DNA of 64,000 nt from contig NZ_KI535369.1 in NCBI RefSeq assembly GCF_000160035.2, positions 1,733-65,732 of the forward strand, given 5' to 3'. Below the pieces are notes generated by a model, which searched no databases, was not told where the DNA came from, and saw only the letters and a list, made by a program, of their open reading frames with translations. Numbering within the stretch: the first letter of the stretch is position 1; every line of letters starts with the position of its first letter. The position numbers and the translations under genes were made by a program. Below are positions 21,016-30,351 of this stretch, piece by piece. This DNA is from Catonella morbi ATCC 51271. Lineage in GTDB: Bacteria; Bacillota; Clostridia; Lachnospirales; Lachnospiraceae.

Positions 21016-22290
21016 TTGATCCAACAAGTATTTGCACTTACACAGTATAATGGTGCTATAGTAGGACCTATTGCAAGGATACTTGCATACATAATGAATG
21101 GGATTTATGCAGTATTTTCAGCGATTGGAATAGAAAATGCGGCTATATGTATTTTATTATTTACTTTTATAATGAGAGCTTTGATGATGCCTATGTACTA
21201 TAAGCAACAAAAAGTAGGAAAGCTCACTTCAAGAATGACTCCTGAGCTTCAGGAAATTTCTAAGAAATATAAGGGCAAGCGTGACATGGAGTCACAGAGA
21301 AAAATGCAGCAGGAAACGCAGGCAGTTTATGAGAAATACGGATCAAATCCGTTGTCGGGATGTTTACCGGTTCTTATTACTTTGCCTATAATGTTTGGTC
21401 TTTACAGAATAGTTCAGAGTATGCCTGCTTATATGCCTGCTATCAGAAACTTATATGAGAGCATTGCCACTCCTCTTATGGAGCAACAAAATTATGCAAA
21501 TGTATTAACAAAAATAGCTAACAGTAATACTGTAAAATTAGTTACAGAAGGTGATAAGAGTGTTATATTAAACTCTGTTATAGATGTACTTGCTACTTTT
21601 AATCATGATAAGTGGGAAGCACTTAAAACAAGTTTTAGCGGTATATCAAATGTAATAGCTGCTAATTCGGCTGAAATAGAACATATCAACAGTGTTTTCG
21701 GACTTTTTTCAATATCGGATGTACCGGGATTTGCTAAACCTCTTACCTTTATAGTTCCTGTGCTTGCAGGTGTATTACAGTTTATAAACGGTAAGCAGAT
21801 GATGAAGAACCAGCCACAGACAAATACTAATGATCAGGCATCGGCTATTAATAAGAATATGATGAACTTCATGCCGTTTATGCAGGCTTTCTTCTGTATT
21901 ACCTTTCCTATAGGTATTGGTGTGTACTGGATTGCAGGTAGTATATTTATGATAATCCAGCAGTATTTCTTCAACAAGTTACTTAAAAATGTAGATGTAG
22001 ATGAAATGATAAGAAAGAATCAGGAAAAGGCTGCCAAACTCCGTGCTAAAAGGGGAGAAGCACCTGTAGCTGAGAAATTTAACCAGTTTGCAAATACTTC
22101 GACAAAATCAATAGCAACCACAAATACAAAGAATATTAATGAAGATTCATCGGAAACTTCCAAGAGTGTTGAAAAGGGCATTACAATAAAAACAAAAAAT
22201 AATTATAAGATTACGGATTATAAAAAGCGTGAAGGTGAATATAAGGCTGAGAATATTGCAGATGTAGCCAATATGCTAAAGAGAGATTAA
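21016..22290 (+). CDS. yidC: Membrane protein insertase YidC (Oxa1 family)
   Basis: YidC inserts proteins into the cytoplasmic membrane, alone or with Sec. The 424-residue Gram-positive form has transmembrane segments near residues 25-50, 115-135 (PVLITLPIMFGLYRIV), 225-245 and 275-305. The hydrophilic-groove arginine is probably in FIMRALMMP, and a lysine-rich tail follows. The loop inserted between segments 2 and 3 (residues about 145-220) is longer than in Bacillus SpoIIIJ. There is no lipobox, as is usual in Clostridia. The start is TTG with AGGAGG seven bases upstream. Confidence 0.93.
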   Translation: MIQQVFALTQYNGAIVGPIARILAYIMNGIYAVFSAIGIENAAICILLFTFIMRALMMPMYYKQQKVGKLTSRMTPELQEISKKYKGKRDMESQRKMQQETQAVYEKYGSNPLSGCLPVLITLPIMFGLYRIVQSMPAYMPAIRNLYESIATPLMEQQNYANVLTKIANSNTVKLVTEGDKSVILNSVIDVLATFNHDKWEALKTSFSGISNVIAANSAEIEHINSVFGLFSISDVPGFAKPLTFIVPVLAGVLQFINGKQMMKNQPQTNTNDQASAINKNMMNFMPFMQAFFCITFPIGIGVYWIAGSIFMIIQQYFFNKLLKNVDVDEMIRKNQEKAAKLRAKRGEAPVAEKFNQFANTSTKSIATTNTKNINEDSSETSKSVEKGITIKTKNNYKITDYKKREGEYKAENIADVANMLKRD

Positions 22291-22307
22291 GTATTGGAGG
22301 GTAGATT

Positions 22308-23267
22308 ATGAGTAATGAATGGATTGAAATTTCAGCAAAAACAGTTGACGATGCTATAACTGAAGGTCTTATAAGACTAGGTACAACCAGAAATAAGATG
22401 GATGTGGAAGTACTTGAAAAGGAAAGCTCAGGATTTTTAGGTTTTTTCGGCAGACATGATGCAAAGATAAGAGTAAGGCTTAAAGAGGTTAAGCCTGCTC
22501 CTGTACCGGAAAAAAAGACAGTTAAAGAAGAAAAGTATGCTCCTGCCAAAAGTAATGTTGAAACTAAGACAGAAGAAAAGCCTGTGGCCGATATTCAGAG
22601 AAAGCCTAAAAAGAAATGTGATGAAATTGAGAAGAATGAACCTGTATCTGCCGACAGACAGGAAAAGGCGAAAGCTGATGCGGTTAAATTCCTTACAGAT
22701 GTATTTAAGGCTATGAAGCTTGAAGCTGTTGTAAATGTGGAATTTGATGCTGCTGAAAATGAACTTTCCATAGATGTAAAGGCAGAGGATATGGGTGTGC
22801 TTATAGGAAAGCGCGGACAGACTCTTGATTCTCTCCAATACATAGTAAGCCTTGCAATAAATAAGGACAGCAACGAATATGTAAAGGTTAAGCTTGATTC
22901 AGAAAATTATAGATTAAGAAGAAAAGAAACTCTTGAAAACTTAGCCAGAAACATAGCTTCTAAAGTAAAGAGAACAGGCAGACAGGTTTCACTTGAGCCT
23001 ATGAACTCATTTGAAAGAAGGATAATTCATTCTGCTCTTCAGGGTGATCCTAATTGTGAAACCTTCAGCGAAGGAAATGATCCTTACCGTAAGGTAGTGG
23101 TTAAGCCTAAGAATGAAGGCAGAGGTTATTATAACAACAGATATAACAAGGGTTATGGCAAGAAGCCTTATGGAAGAAAGCCATATCATAAGAATGGTTA
23201 TCATAAGGACTATACCAAAAAGTACGAAAGAGAAGATTATGCTGACAAGGCAGATGTAGAAGAATAA
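22308..23267 (+). CDS. jag: RNA-binding protein KhpB (Jag)
   Basis: Jag/KhpB is an RNA-binding regulator that works with KhpA in cell elongation and division. The 319-residue product has the Jag_N domain (residues 1-52, with SSGFLGFFGRHDAKIRV) and a charged linker. A type II KH domain (MGVLIGKRGQTLDSLQ, about residue 165) and an R3H domain (MNSFERRIIHSAL) follow. The unusually long tail is rich in Tyr, Gly, Lys and Arg (YNNRYNKGYGKKPYGRKPYH), which may add RNA binding. It lies 17 bases after yidC. Confidence 0.94.
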   Translation: MSNEWIEISAKTVDDAITEGLIRLGTTRNKMDVEVLEKESSGFLGFFGRHDAKIRVRLKEVKPAPVPEKKTVKEEKYAPAKSNVETKTEEKPVADIQRKPKKKCDEIEKNEPVSADRQEKAKADAVKFLTDVFKAMKLEAVVNVEFDAAENELSIDVKAEDMGVLIGKRGQTLDSLQYIVSLAINKDSNEYVKVKLDSENYRLRRKETLENLARNIASKVKRTGRQVSLEPMNSFERRIIHSALQGDPNCETFSEGNDPYRKVVVKPKNEGRGYYNNRYNKGYGKKPYGRKPYHKNGYHKDYTKKYEREDYADKADVEE

Positions 23268-23279
23268 TCCAAAATTATT

Positions 23280-23311
23280 CCCTGTAGAACCGGATAAATG
23301 GTTTTACGGGG
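23280..23311 (+). terminator. Terminator after jag
   Basis: CCCTGTAGAACC pairs with GGTTTTACGGGG (two G-U pairs) and is followed by ATTTTGTTGTTT. It ends the rpmH-jag operon, so mnmE has its own promoter in 23312-23521. Confidence 0.7.
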
Positions 23312-23521
23312 ATTTTGTTGTTTATGGGAGAAAATTGTGATAGTATGTGGTTAGGAGTTTATAAAAAACAAAAAATGTTCCGAAATGGGAATATTATTGT
23401 AAATTTAAGGAAAATATTCTATAAATGGAATAATTACATATTCAAGTAAAAAATCTGATTGAATGGTTGTTGGAGGATGGTATAAAATATTAAATTTTAA
23501 GAGAAGAGTGGAGTAATAATT

Positions 23522-24889
23522 ATGAATGATACAATTACAGCGATTTCTACGGCAGTTGGGAATTCAGGAATAAGTATAATCAGAATTAGCGGAGATGAAG
23601 CCTTTGATATAGCCGGAAAACTTATGAAATTATCTTCTACTGATGTAGAGAAAATAAAAACCCATACTATAAAATATGGACATATATATAATGAGGCAGG
23701 CATAGTGGACGAAGTTCTGGTTTCATTTATGAAGGGACCAAAGACTTATACAAGAGAAGATGTGGTAGAAATAAACTGTCATGGCGGTGCATTTATAACC
23801 AAAAAAGTACTTGAAACTGCAATAAAAGCAGGTGCAAGACCGGCAGAACCCGGTGAATTTACAAAAAGAGCCTTTCTTTCAGGAAGAATAGACCTTACAC
23901 AGGCGGAAGCAGTTATGGATATCATAAGGGCAGACAGCGATTATGCCATAAAGAGTGCAGGCAGAAGGTTAAACGGCGGAATAGGTGACAAGTTAAAGCC
24001 TGTAAAAGACAGCATTTTGACTGATATGGCTTATATAGAGGCAGCTCTAGACGATCCGGAGCATATGTCACTTGACGGAAAAGCGGAAGAAATAAGAGAA
24101 AATGTAATTAATAATATAAATGCTCTTAATAACATTTTGGAAAATGCAGGTAAAGGCAGGATAATTAAAGAGGGTATTAAGACTGTAATAGTTGGCAAGC
24201 CTAATGTAGGCAAGTCTTCATTTCTTAACTATATTTCGGGGGAAGAAGTAGCTATAGTTACGGATATTCCGGGTACAACCAGAGATGCCCTGCTTCAAAA
24301 TGTAAGTCTTGGGGATATCTCACTCAATATTGTGGATACGGCAGGAATCAGAGAGACTGACAATGAGATTGAGAGAATGGGAATAGAGAGGGCGAAGGAG
24401 CATCTAAGTGATGCTGATCTTGTGCTTATGATAATAGACGTATCTAAACCGCTTTCTACAGAGGATAAGGAGCTGTTGGCTGAAATAAAATCAAAAAAGA
24501 CCGTACTCATATTAAATAAAACAGACCTTGAAAGAGGCTTAACCGATGAGGAATATAAGGAATTTTCAGAGTTTAATCTTGTTGAAATTTCAGCAAAGAA
24601 AAGGATTGGAATAGAAAGACTGACTGAGATTATCAAGGAAATGTTTTTTAATGGGGAATTAGACTTTAACAATGAAATTTATCTTTCTAATCTTAGACAG
24701 GAAGGTGCTATAAGAAGGGCAAAAGAAAGTCTGAATATGGTACTGGAGTCTATAGATTCGGGAGTTTCAGAGGATTTTTATACTATTGACCTTATGAATG
24801 CTTATAATGCCATCGGAGAAGTTACCGGAGATACGACCAGTGAGGACTTGGCTGATAAGATATTTAAAGATTTTTGTATGGGGAAGTAA
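23522..24889 (+). CDS. mnmE: tRNA modification GTPase MnmE
   Basis: MnmE with MnmG installs the cmnm5 group on U34 of certain tRNAs. The 455-residue protein has the N-terminal folate-binding domain and a helical domain. The G domain carries GKPNVGKSS (about residue 225), the TTRD switch, DTAG and NKTD. The C-terminal FCMGK keeps the catalytic cysteine that usually reads FCIGK. The length is normal. In most Firmicutes mnmG and rsmG follow directly; here a 192-base gap and an unrelated gene follow. Confidence 0.96.
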   Translation: MNDTITAISTAVGNSGISIIRISGDEAFDIAGKLMKLSSTDVEKIKTHTIKYGHIYNEAGIVDEVLVSFMKGPKTYTREDVVEINCHGGAFITKKVLETAIKAGARPAEPGEFTKRAFLSGRIDLTQAEAVMDIIRADSDYAIKSAGRRLNGGIGDKLKPVKDSILTDMAYIEAALDDPEHMSLDGKAEEIRENVINNINALNNILENAGKGRIIKEGIKTVIVGKPNVGKSSFLNYISGEEVAIVTDIPGTTRDALLQNVSLGDISLNIVDTAGIRETDNEIERMGIERAKEHLSDADLVLMIIDVSKPLSTEDKELLAEIKSKKTVLILNKTDLERGLTDEEYKEFSEFNLVEISAKKRIGIERLTEIIKEMFFNGELDFNNEIYLSNLRQEGAIRRAKESLNMVLESIDSGVSEDFYTIDLMNAYNAIGEVTGDTTSEDLADKIFKDFCMGK

Positions 24890-25037
24890 TCTGAAAAATA
24901 GGTTGTGTTCTTAATATTTTGGACAAAGTTTACAATTATAACATATAAAAATTGTATATTTTATACAATGATTCTAAGTATATTTGACATAAAAACAAAA
25001 AATACTCTTGATAACTATAGGAAATTTGTTATTTTTT

Positions 25038-25046
25038 TGATATAAT
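25038..25046 (+). promoter_or_regulatory. Extended -10 promoter element
   Basis: TGATATAAT fits the extended -10 consensus TGnTATAAT, 36 bases before the next start codon. No good -35 lies at 17 bp spacing, which an extended -10 tolerates. GGGGGAAAG at 25070-25078 is the ribosome site. Confidence 0.5.
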
Positions 25047-25081
25047 ATACCTATATTTATAAAACAAAAGGGGGAAAGTTT

Positions 25082-26056
25082 ATGTTTAAAGTGTTAAATG
25101 AGATTAGGAAAAATTGTTGGGAATACCGCAAGATAATTAGAATTATTTGTGGTATTTTAGTATTTGCAGGTATTTCAGTTAAAACTGCATATAGCGAACA
25201 ACGCACAGAAGATATTGCAAATAATCTTGTAGAGACAAGAGAGGTTTTGCCCGAAAACGAAGGCAAACTTATATTTATTTCAGGGACTCCTACAATTGAA
25301 AATGATGGTGTTATTATCGATAAGGAGGCTAATCTTCAGGTAAAGAATGCGATTGACTATGATAGAAGAGTACTTCAGCATGTCTATGTAGAGAAATCAA
25401 AAGAAGTAGTTATTGATAAGGGTGAAGATAAGGTATCTACTCATGATGATAAGAAAAAGACGGTTTATTATGTTGAACATGAATATATTCCTGCTGCTGC
25501 TGATAGAGAAGATGAGATAAGTAATGGTGGACATGTTTATAAAAATCCGCCAAAGGTGAATTTGAATGGATATTTTAAAATGAATAATCTGTGTTTTGGA
25601 GAATTTAAGCTTAAAGATGATGTAGATGTTTTAAAATATGCTGAGACAAAATTAAGAGGGTTTACTGAGGAAGAAATAAATAAAAACTGTCAGGATTATA
25701 TAACAAGTCTTGGAGCGGATTTTAAGGTATTGCCAAGGGAAAATAATGAGTATGCCTATATTTCAAATGGTGATAAACTTGGAAATATTCATGTAGCTTT
25801 CTATTATACAACCTTAGAAAGTATAAAGCCGGTTACTGTTATCGGAAAACAGGAAGGTAATAGTATTATATTTGACAATTCTTTTGACTTAGCAAAACAA
25901 GAACATGTTTATGAGGGAATCTTATCTAAGGACGATTACATAAAAAAACTGTCAAAAGGGGATGCATCCGCCAGAAAGGGAGGAACTATTGCACTTGTTA
26001 TAGGTGTTATAGGAATTTTATCAACTCTTGGTGGCAAAGGTTTTAAGGGAAAGTGA
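25082..26056 (+). CDS. TMEM43-like membrane protein
   Basis: This 324-residue protein has a hydrophobic segment near residues 20-38 and another near the C-terminus (GGTIALVIGVIGILSTLGG). The intervening region (NEGKLIFISGTPTIENDGV ... VLQHVYVEK) resembles the TMEM43/DUF1625 family, whose bacterial members are uncharacterised membrane proteins. It sits as the first gene of the accessory stretch, behind an extended -10 promoter. Topology would place most of it on the outer face; this and the family call are inference. Confidence 0.55.
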   Translation: MFKVLNEIRKNCWEYRKIIRIICGILVFAGISVKTAYSEQRTEDIANNLVETREVLPENEGKLIFISGTPTIENDGVIIDKEANLQVKNAIDYDRRVLQHVYVEKSKEVVIDKGEDKVSTHDDKKKTVYYVEHEYIPAAADREDEISNGGHVYKNPPKVNLNGYFKMNNLCFGEFKLKDDVDVLKYAETKLRGFTEEEINKNCQDYITSLGADFKVLPRENNEYAYISNGDKLGNIHVAFYYTTLESIKPVTVIGKQEGNSIIFDNSFDLAKQEHVYEGILSKDDYIKKLSKGDASARKGGTIALVIGVIGILSTLGGKGFKGK

Positions 26057-26099
26057 TTTGTTCAATCAGAATTTTTGAGCAAATGAAGAGGTTATAGAT

Positions 26100-26327
26100 A
26101 TGCGTATGTATTGTAAAAATATCACAACAGTAAAAAGTAAAACAACACATGTTGTAAATTATAATAATTGTATTATTGTTGTAAAAAATGTTCCTTGTCT
26201 TGAATGTGAACAGTGTGGAGAAAAATATTATACAGATGAAGTTGCAGAAAGATTAGAAATGATTGTAGATACAGCTAAAAAAATGATGCAGGAAATTACT
26301 GTAATTGATTATCCACAGGTTGCTTAG
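26100..26327 (+). CDS. YgiT-type zinc finger (MqsA N-terminal-like) protein
   Basis: The 75-residue protein resembles YgiT-type zinc-finger antitoxin domains (NCIIVVKNVPCLECEQCGEKYYTDEVAERLE). The second CxxC pair is present (CEQC), but the first pair is reduced to one Cys (MYCKN), so zinc binding may be lost or altered. No toxin partner of the MqsR or DUF4258 kind is next to it. It is therefore an orphan, possibly a decayed toxin-antitoxin module. A terminator follows immediately. Confidence 0.7.
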   Translation: MRMYCKNITTVKSKTTHVVNYNNCIIVVKNVPCLECEQCGEKYYTDEVAERLEMIVDTAKKMMQEITVIDYPQVA

Positions 26328-26340
26328 AGAATATTGTTTT

Positions 26341-26371
26341 AGGAGATGGTATGTACTTCATCTCCTTTTTA
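26341..26371 (+). terminator. Rho-independent terminator
   Basis: AGGAGATG (26341-26348) pairs with CATCTCCT (26359-26366), followed by TTTTT. It closes the YgiT-type gene. Confidence 0.85.
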
Positions 26372-26417
26372 TGTATCTTGAGAAAAAATAAAATAATTAT
26401 TTAAAAGGAGAAAAACG

Positions 26418-26762
26418 ATGCCATTTATTAATTCAAAAATTACAAAGAAGATTACAAGAGAAGAGGAAGTTATAGTTAAGGAAAAGCTTGGAAAGGCTAT
26501 TGAACTTGTACCGGGTAAGAGTGAAGCTTGGCTTATGTTAAATTTTGAACCTGAGAGCCATCTTTATTTTAAGGGCAGTAATGAGAAGGATATAGCTTAT
26601 GTTGAGGTAAATGTATTCGGAAATGAAAATAGAGAGGCTTTCAGTAATTTAACTGCTGAAATAACAAATATTTTTAATGAGGTTCTCGGAATAGAACCTG
26701 AGAGAATTTATGTAAAGTATGAGACAACTACTAACTGGGGCTGGAACGGGAGGAATTTTTAA
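26418..26762 (+). CDS. Tautomerase superfamily protein (MIF-like)
   Basis: The 114-residue product is a macrophage-migration-inhibitory-factor-like tautomerase. It has the required Pro at position 2 (MPFINSKIT), which acts as catalytic base after Met removal. The family end WGWNGRNF and a central KGSNEKDIAYVEVNVFG segment are also present. MIF-type proteins tautomerise phenylpyruvate-like keto acids as trimers; the physiological substrate is unknown. AAAGGAG lies before the start. The next gene begins at the base after the stop. Confidence 0.82.
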   Translation: MPFINSKITKKITREEEVIVKEKLGKAIELVPGKSEAWLMLNFEPESHLYFKGSNEKDIAYVEVNVFGNENREAFSNLTAEITNIFNEVLGIEPERIYVKYETTTNWGWNGRNF

Positions 26763-27125
26763 ATGAATTATAAAGTTATTGAGAAAAATAATATTAAAAT
26801 AGCCATTATAGAAGATGATGTTTTGATAACCGATGAACAAACCGCAATAGATACATTTATGACTATTTCATATGAAGCGGAAGCAGACAGGTTTATAATT
26901 TCAGAGAAAAATTTGAAAGAAGATTTTTTTGAACTCAGAAATAAAATTGCAGGAAATATATTTCAAAAAATAATTAATTACAGGATGAAATTAGCAATCG
27001 TAGGTGATTTTGATAAATATGAAAGTAAATCGTTGAAGGCATTTATATATGAATGTAATCGTGGAAAGGATATTTTTTTTACAGGAAGTATTGATGAAGC
27101 TGTAACAATGCTCGGTAAGGAGTAA
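26763..27125 (+). CDS. DUF4180 family protein
   Basis: The 120-residue protein matches the DUF4180 pattern: an IAIIEDDVLITDEQTAIDTF head, RFIISEKNLKEDFFELRN in the middle and a KLAIVGDFDKYESKSLKAFI strand-turn. DUF4180 proteins are small cytosolic proteins of unknown role, often beside transcription regulators or acetyltransferases. It starts directly after the tautomerase stop, so the two are probably coupled. No catalytic residues can be proposed. Confidence 0.75.
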   Translation: MNYKVIEKNNIKIAIIEDDVLITDEQTAIDTFMTISYEAEADRFIISEKNLKEDFFELRNKIAGNIFQKIINYRMKLAIVGDFDKYESKSLKAFIYECNRGKDIFFTGSIDEAVTMLGKE

Positions 27126-27134
27126 AATCAATAT

Positions 27135-27932
27135 ATGGAAAATAGAATTGAAATGCTAAGAACGATATATGGGAAGTTTGATGAGGATAAAAGGCTTACT
27201 GCAAGCAGACAGGGACAGCTTGAGTATTTTATTACAATGAATTATGTGGATAAGTACACAAAGCCCGGTGATAAGATACTGGAAATAGGGGCGGGTACAG
27301 GCAGATATTCCATAGAACTTGCAAAAAATGGTTATGATGTTACTGCGGTTGAGCTTGTGGAAAGTAATCTTGAAGTCTTAAAGAAAAATGCCGAAGGTTT
27401 GGAGAATATATCAGCTTTTCAAGGTGACGCACTTAATCTTGGCAGCTTTGATGACAACACCTTTGATGTAACCCTTGTGTTTGGGCCTATGTATCATCTA
27501 TACGAAGAAAAAGACCGGCATAAGGCCTTAGATGAAGCAATTCGTGTAACAAAGCCTGATGGAGTTATACTTGTAGCATTTTTATCTGTGCATGCAATTA
27601 TGATGAGTAATTACCTTTCTGTCAATTTTAAAGAGGGTTTTACAGCTAATTTTGATGAAGACTATAAGGTTAAGCATTTTACAGAACAGGCATTTACAGG
27701 CTTTGATATAGCAGAATTTGAAGAAATGTTTGAAGCTAAACCGGTGGAGTATATAACTACGGTTGCAGCAGACAGTATTTTAGAAATAGCTGAGAGAAAT
27801 CCTGATTTTAAAATGTCAGATGAAGATTTTGGTTTATTTTTAAATTATCAGATGAATATCTGTGAGAAGAGGGAAATGCTGGGACTTTCCAGCCATTTGC
27901 TGTATATTTGCAGAAAGATAAGATGTTTATAA
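27135..27932 (+). CDS. Class I SAM-dependent methyltransferase
   Basis: The 265-residue protein has motif I LEIGAGTGRYSIELA (about residue 50), an acidic end of strand 2 (VTAVELVE), motif II-like FQGDALNL and LVFGPMYHLY after strand 4, all typical of methyltransferase domain 11/25 proteins. The C-terminal third forms a lid. The substrate cannot be read from sequence. It follows DUF4180 by nine bases in the same accessory operon. Confidence 0.82.
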   Translation: MENRIEMLRTIYGKFDEDKRLTASRQGQLEYFITMNYVDKYTKPGDKILEIGAGTGRYSIELAKNGYDVTAVELVESNLEVLKKNAEGLENISAFQGDALNLGSFDDNTFDVTLVFGPMYHLYEEKDRHKALDEAIRVTKPDGVILVAFLSVHAIMMSNYLSVNFKEGFTANFDEDYKVKHFTEQAFTGFDIAEFEEMFEAKPVEYITTVAADSILEIAERNPDFKMSDEDFGLFLNYQMNICEKREMLGLSSHLLYICRKIRCL

Positions 27933-27952
27933 AAAGGTAAGGATAAATTTAT

Positions 27953-28495
27953 ATGAATAATACCATAACCGTAAATAAAAAGGAATATACTATTATAAAG
28001 CTGCTCGGAAAGGGAAAAGGGGGCTATTCCTACCTTGTTAATAATGATGGGCTCTTATTTACATTAAAGCAAATCCATCATGAGCCTTGTGAGTATTACC
28101 GGTTTGGTAATAAAATTGAAGCTGAGTTAAGAGATTATGAGAGGCTTTTGCAGATTGGTATTATGTTACCGAAACTTATTTATTGCGATAAGGAAAAGGA
28201 AATAATTATCAAAGAGTTTATAGATGGAAAAACCATTGTAGAAATAATAAAAGATGGTGAATTTAAGGAAGATTATCTCAAACAGGTTATGGAAATGCAG
28301 AAAATATGTAGGAATAATAACCTGAATATCGACTGGTATCCTACTAACTTCATTGTTCAAAATGGGAAGTTGTATTACGTTGATTATGAATGTAATCAAT
28401 ATATGGATGAGTGGTCATTTGAGAACTGGGGCAGTAAATATTGGTCGGAGACAGAAAAATTTAAGGAAGCATTTGGTAAGGAAGAAAATGCGTAA
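27953..28495 (+). CDS. Small protein-kinase-like (phosphotransferase) protein
   Basis: The 180-residue protein has a compact kinase fold: glycine-rich loop LGKGKGGYSYLV (residues 19-30), Lys in FTLKQI and a Glu helix. IDWYPTNFIVQNGKLYYVDYE follows, in which D...N corresponds to the catalytic HxD...N and D(Y)E to DFG. It is only about two-thirds the size of a normal kinase, like lipopolysaccharide-kinase or choline-kinase-type minis. Autonomous activity is uncertain. Confidence 0.65.
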   Translation: MNNTITVNKKEYTIIKLLGKGKGGYSYLVNNDGLLFTLKQIHHEPCEYYRFGNKIEAELRDYERLLQIGIMLPKLIYCDKEKEIIIKEFIDGKTIVEIIKDGEFKEDYLKQVMEMQKICRNNNLNIDWYPTNFIVQNGKLYYVDYECNQYMDEWSFENWGSKYWSETEKFKEAFGKEENA

Positions 28496-28520
28496 GATAA
28501 TACGGAAGTAAGGTAAAATT

Positions 28521-29513
28521 ATGGAGAAATATAACCCACCTTTTATAATTACTGATGAGATATTGATGTATGTATCATCTATTTCAGAAAAAATAGGACA
28601 GATTACTGCAATCAATAATCTTGATACAAGACCGTATCTCAGAAGAAATAATAGAATAAAATCTATTCATTCATCACTTAAAATTGAGGCAAATTCACTT
28701 TCTCTGGGACAGGTTCGAGACGTAATTAATGGTAAGACTGTATTAGGAGAGCAGAAAGAAATTCAAGAGGTTAAGAATGCTTACGCTGCCTATGAGCATT
28801 TATCCGAAATTAATCCCTATGACATCAAGGATTTAAAAAAAATTCATGGAATTATGACAAAATATATTTTGAGAGAATCAGGTGAATTTAGAATCGGTGA
28901 AGAAGGTGTATTTAATGGTGAAGAATGTATATTTATGGCACCTCCTGCAAAGTTTGTTCCACAGCTTGTAAGTGAGCTTTTTGATTGGATGGAGAAAAAT
29001 CATAATAAGATACATCCTCTTATAATGAGTTGTATATTTCACTATGAATTTGTGTTTATTCATCCATTTTCAGACGGTAACGGCAGAATGGCGAGATTGT
29101 GGCAAACGGTTATTTTGTCTAAGTGGAAAAAGATATTTGAATATATTCCTATTGAAAGTCAGATAGAGAAATTTCAGGAGGAATATTATGATGTGATTGC
29201 TAAATGCCATATAAATGGAGAATCTACAGTTTTTATCGAATTTATGCTGTTACAGCTTGATAAAATTTTAGATGATATTTCTATTCAGCTTAACGAAACT
29301 AATGGCTATATTTCGGAAACTGTTAAAAGGTTGCTTGATGTGATGGAATATGATATTCCATACACAAGTAAAACACTTATGGAAAAGCTTGGCTTGAAAT
29401 CAAGAGAGGGATTTAGGAAGAATTATTTAAGTCCTGCAATAGATATGTGTGTTATTAAAATGACAGATCCGGATACACCAAGAAGCAGAAACCAAAGATA
29501 TATCAGAGTTTAA
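28521..29513 (+). CDS. Fic family protein, probable AMPylase
   Basis: Fic proteins transfer AMP from ATP to protein hydroxyls. The 330-residue protein has the complete active motif HPFSDGNGRMAR (about residue 180) with catalytic His. An N-terminal inhibitory-helix-like SSLKIEANSL is of the class II type (S-x-x-x-E-G/N, here with Ala after Glu). A beta-hairpin flap precedes the active site, and a C-terminal winged helix (TSKTLMEKLGLKSREGF) is present. The family is common in Firmicutes as regulators or toxin-like enzymes. It lies 25 bases after the kinase-like gene. Confidence 0.85.
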   Translation: MEKYNPPFIITDEILMYVSSISEKIGQITAINNLDTRPYLRRNNRIKSIHSSLKIEANSLSLGQVRDVINGKTVLGEQKEIQEVKNAYAAYEHLSEINPYDIKDLKKIHGIMTKYILRESGEFRIGEEGVFNGEECIFMAPPAKFVPQLVSELFDWMEKNHNKIHPLIMSCIFHYEFVFIHPFSDGNGRMARLWQTVILSKWKKIFEYIPIESQIEKFQEEYYDVIAKCHINGESTVFIEFMLLQLDKILDDISIQLNETNGYISETVKRLLDVMEYDIPYTSKTLMEKLGLKSREGFRKNYLSPAIDMCVIKMTDPDTPRSRNQRYIRV

Positions 29514-29529
29514 ATTGGGGGAATATAGT

Positions 29530-30339
29530 GTGAACAATATGAATGTAGAAATAGTCTTTAGTGATGTAGATGGAACATTGTTAAATAATGAACATAAAAT
29601 GCTTGAAGGTACAATGTATGCAATACAAAAATTGCAGGAAAAAGACATTCCTTTTGTAATAATATCAGCAAGAAGTCCCTCAGGAATCTATCCTATTTTA
29701 GAGGAAAATGGATTCTCTTGTCCGATTATATGTTACAGTGGAGCTTTAATTTTGGATGATAAGAAAAATACTGTTTATTCCACCGGTTTTGATAAGGAAA
29801 CAGCAGAGAATGTCATTAATTTTATAGAAGAAGAAAAATTTGACTGCTGTTGGAACCTATATTCCGGAGACAACTGGATAGTTAAGGATAAAAATGATCC
29901 AAGAGTAATTTGTGAAGAAAATATAGTTCATACAGAAGCGGTGGAGGGTACACTTGCTTTATTACCGGACAATGCAGAAGTAGGAAAGATTCTTTGTATC
30001 TGCAATCCTGAAAAGACTATAGAAATTGAAGATAAAATAAAGAAGCAGTTTCCTATGTTATCGGTGGTTAAATCATTTAATACAATGATTGAGATTATGC
30101 AAACCGGTATAACAAAGGGAAGTGCTGTTTTGGAGCTATGTAAATTATGGAATATAAAACCTGATAAGGCTGTGGCTTTCGGAGATAATTTTAACGATGC
30201 GGATATGCTTGATGTAGTCGGTTTTCCGTTTCTAATGGGTAATGCACCGAAAGAACTTAAACTTCGTTTCAAAAATATTACCGACAGCAATAATGATGAA
30301 GGAATATATAAGGCTCTTGCTAAAATGGGAGTAATTTAA
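29530..30339 (+). CDS. Cof-type HAD-IIB hydrolase
   Basis: This is a phosphatase of the haloacid dehalogenase superfamily, acting on sugar phosphates or nucleotides. Motif I is FSDVDGTLLN with both aspartates, motif II Ser is in VIISARS, motif III Lys is in GITKGSAV, and motif IV is AFGDNFNDADML. A type IIB cap lies between. I chose the GTG at 29530 because GGGGGA lies seven bases upstream; ATG at 29539 is also possible. It follows the Fic gene closely. Confidence 0.85.
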   Translation: MNNMNVEIVFSDVDGTLLNNEHKMLEGTMYAIQKLQEKDIPFVIISARSPSGIYPILEENGFSCPIICYSGALILDDKKNTVYSTGFDKETAENVINFIEEEKFDCCWNLYSGDNWIVKDKNDPRVICEENIVHTEAVEGTLALLPDNAEVGKILCICNPEKTIEIEDKIKKQFPMLSVVKSFNTMIEIMQTGITKGSAVLELCKLWNIKPDKAVAFGDNFNDADMLDVVGFPFLMGNAPKELKLRFKNITDSNNDEGIYKALAKMGVI

Positions 30340-30351
30340 TTGAGGTAAACT

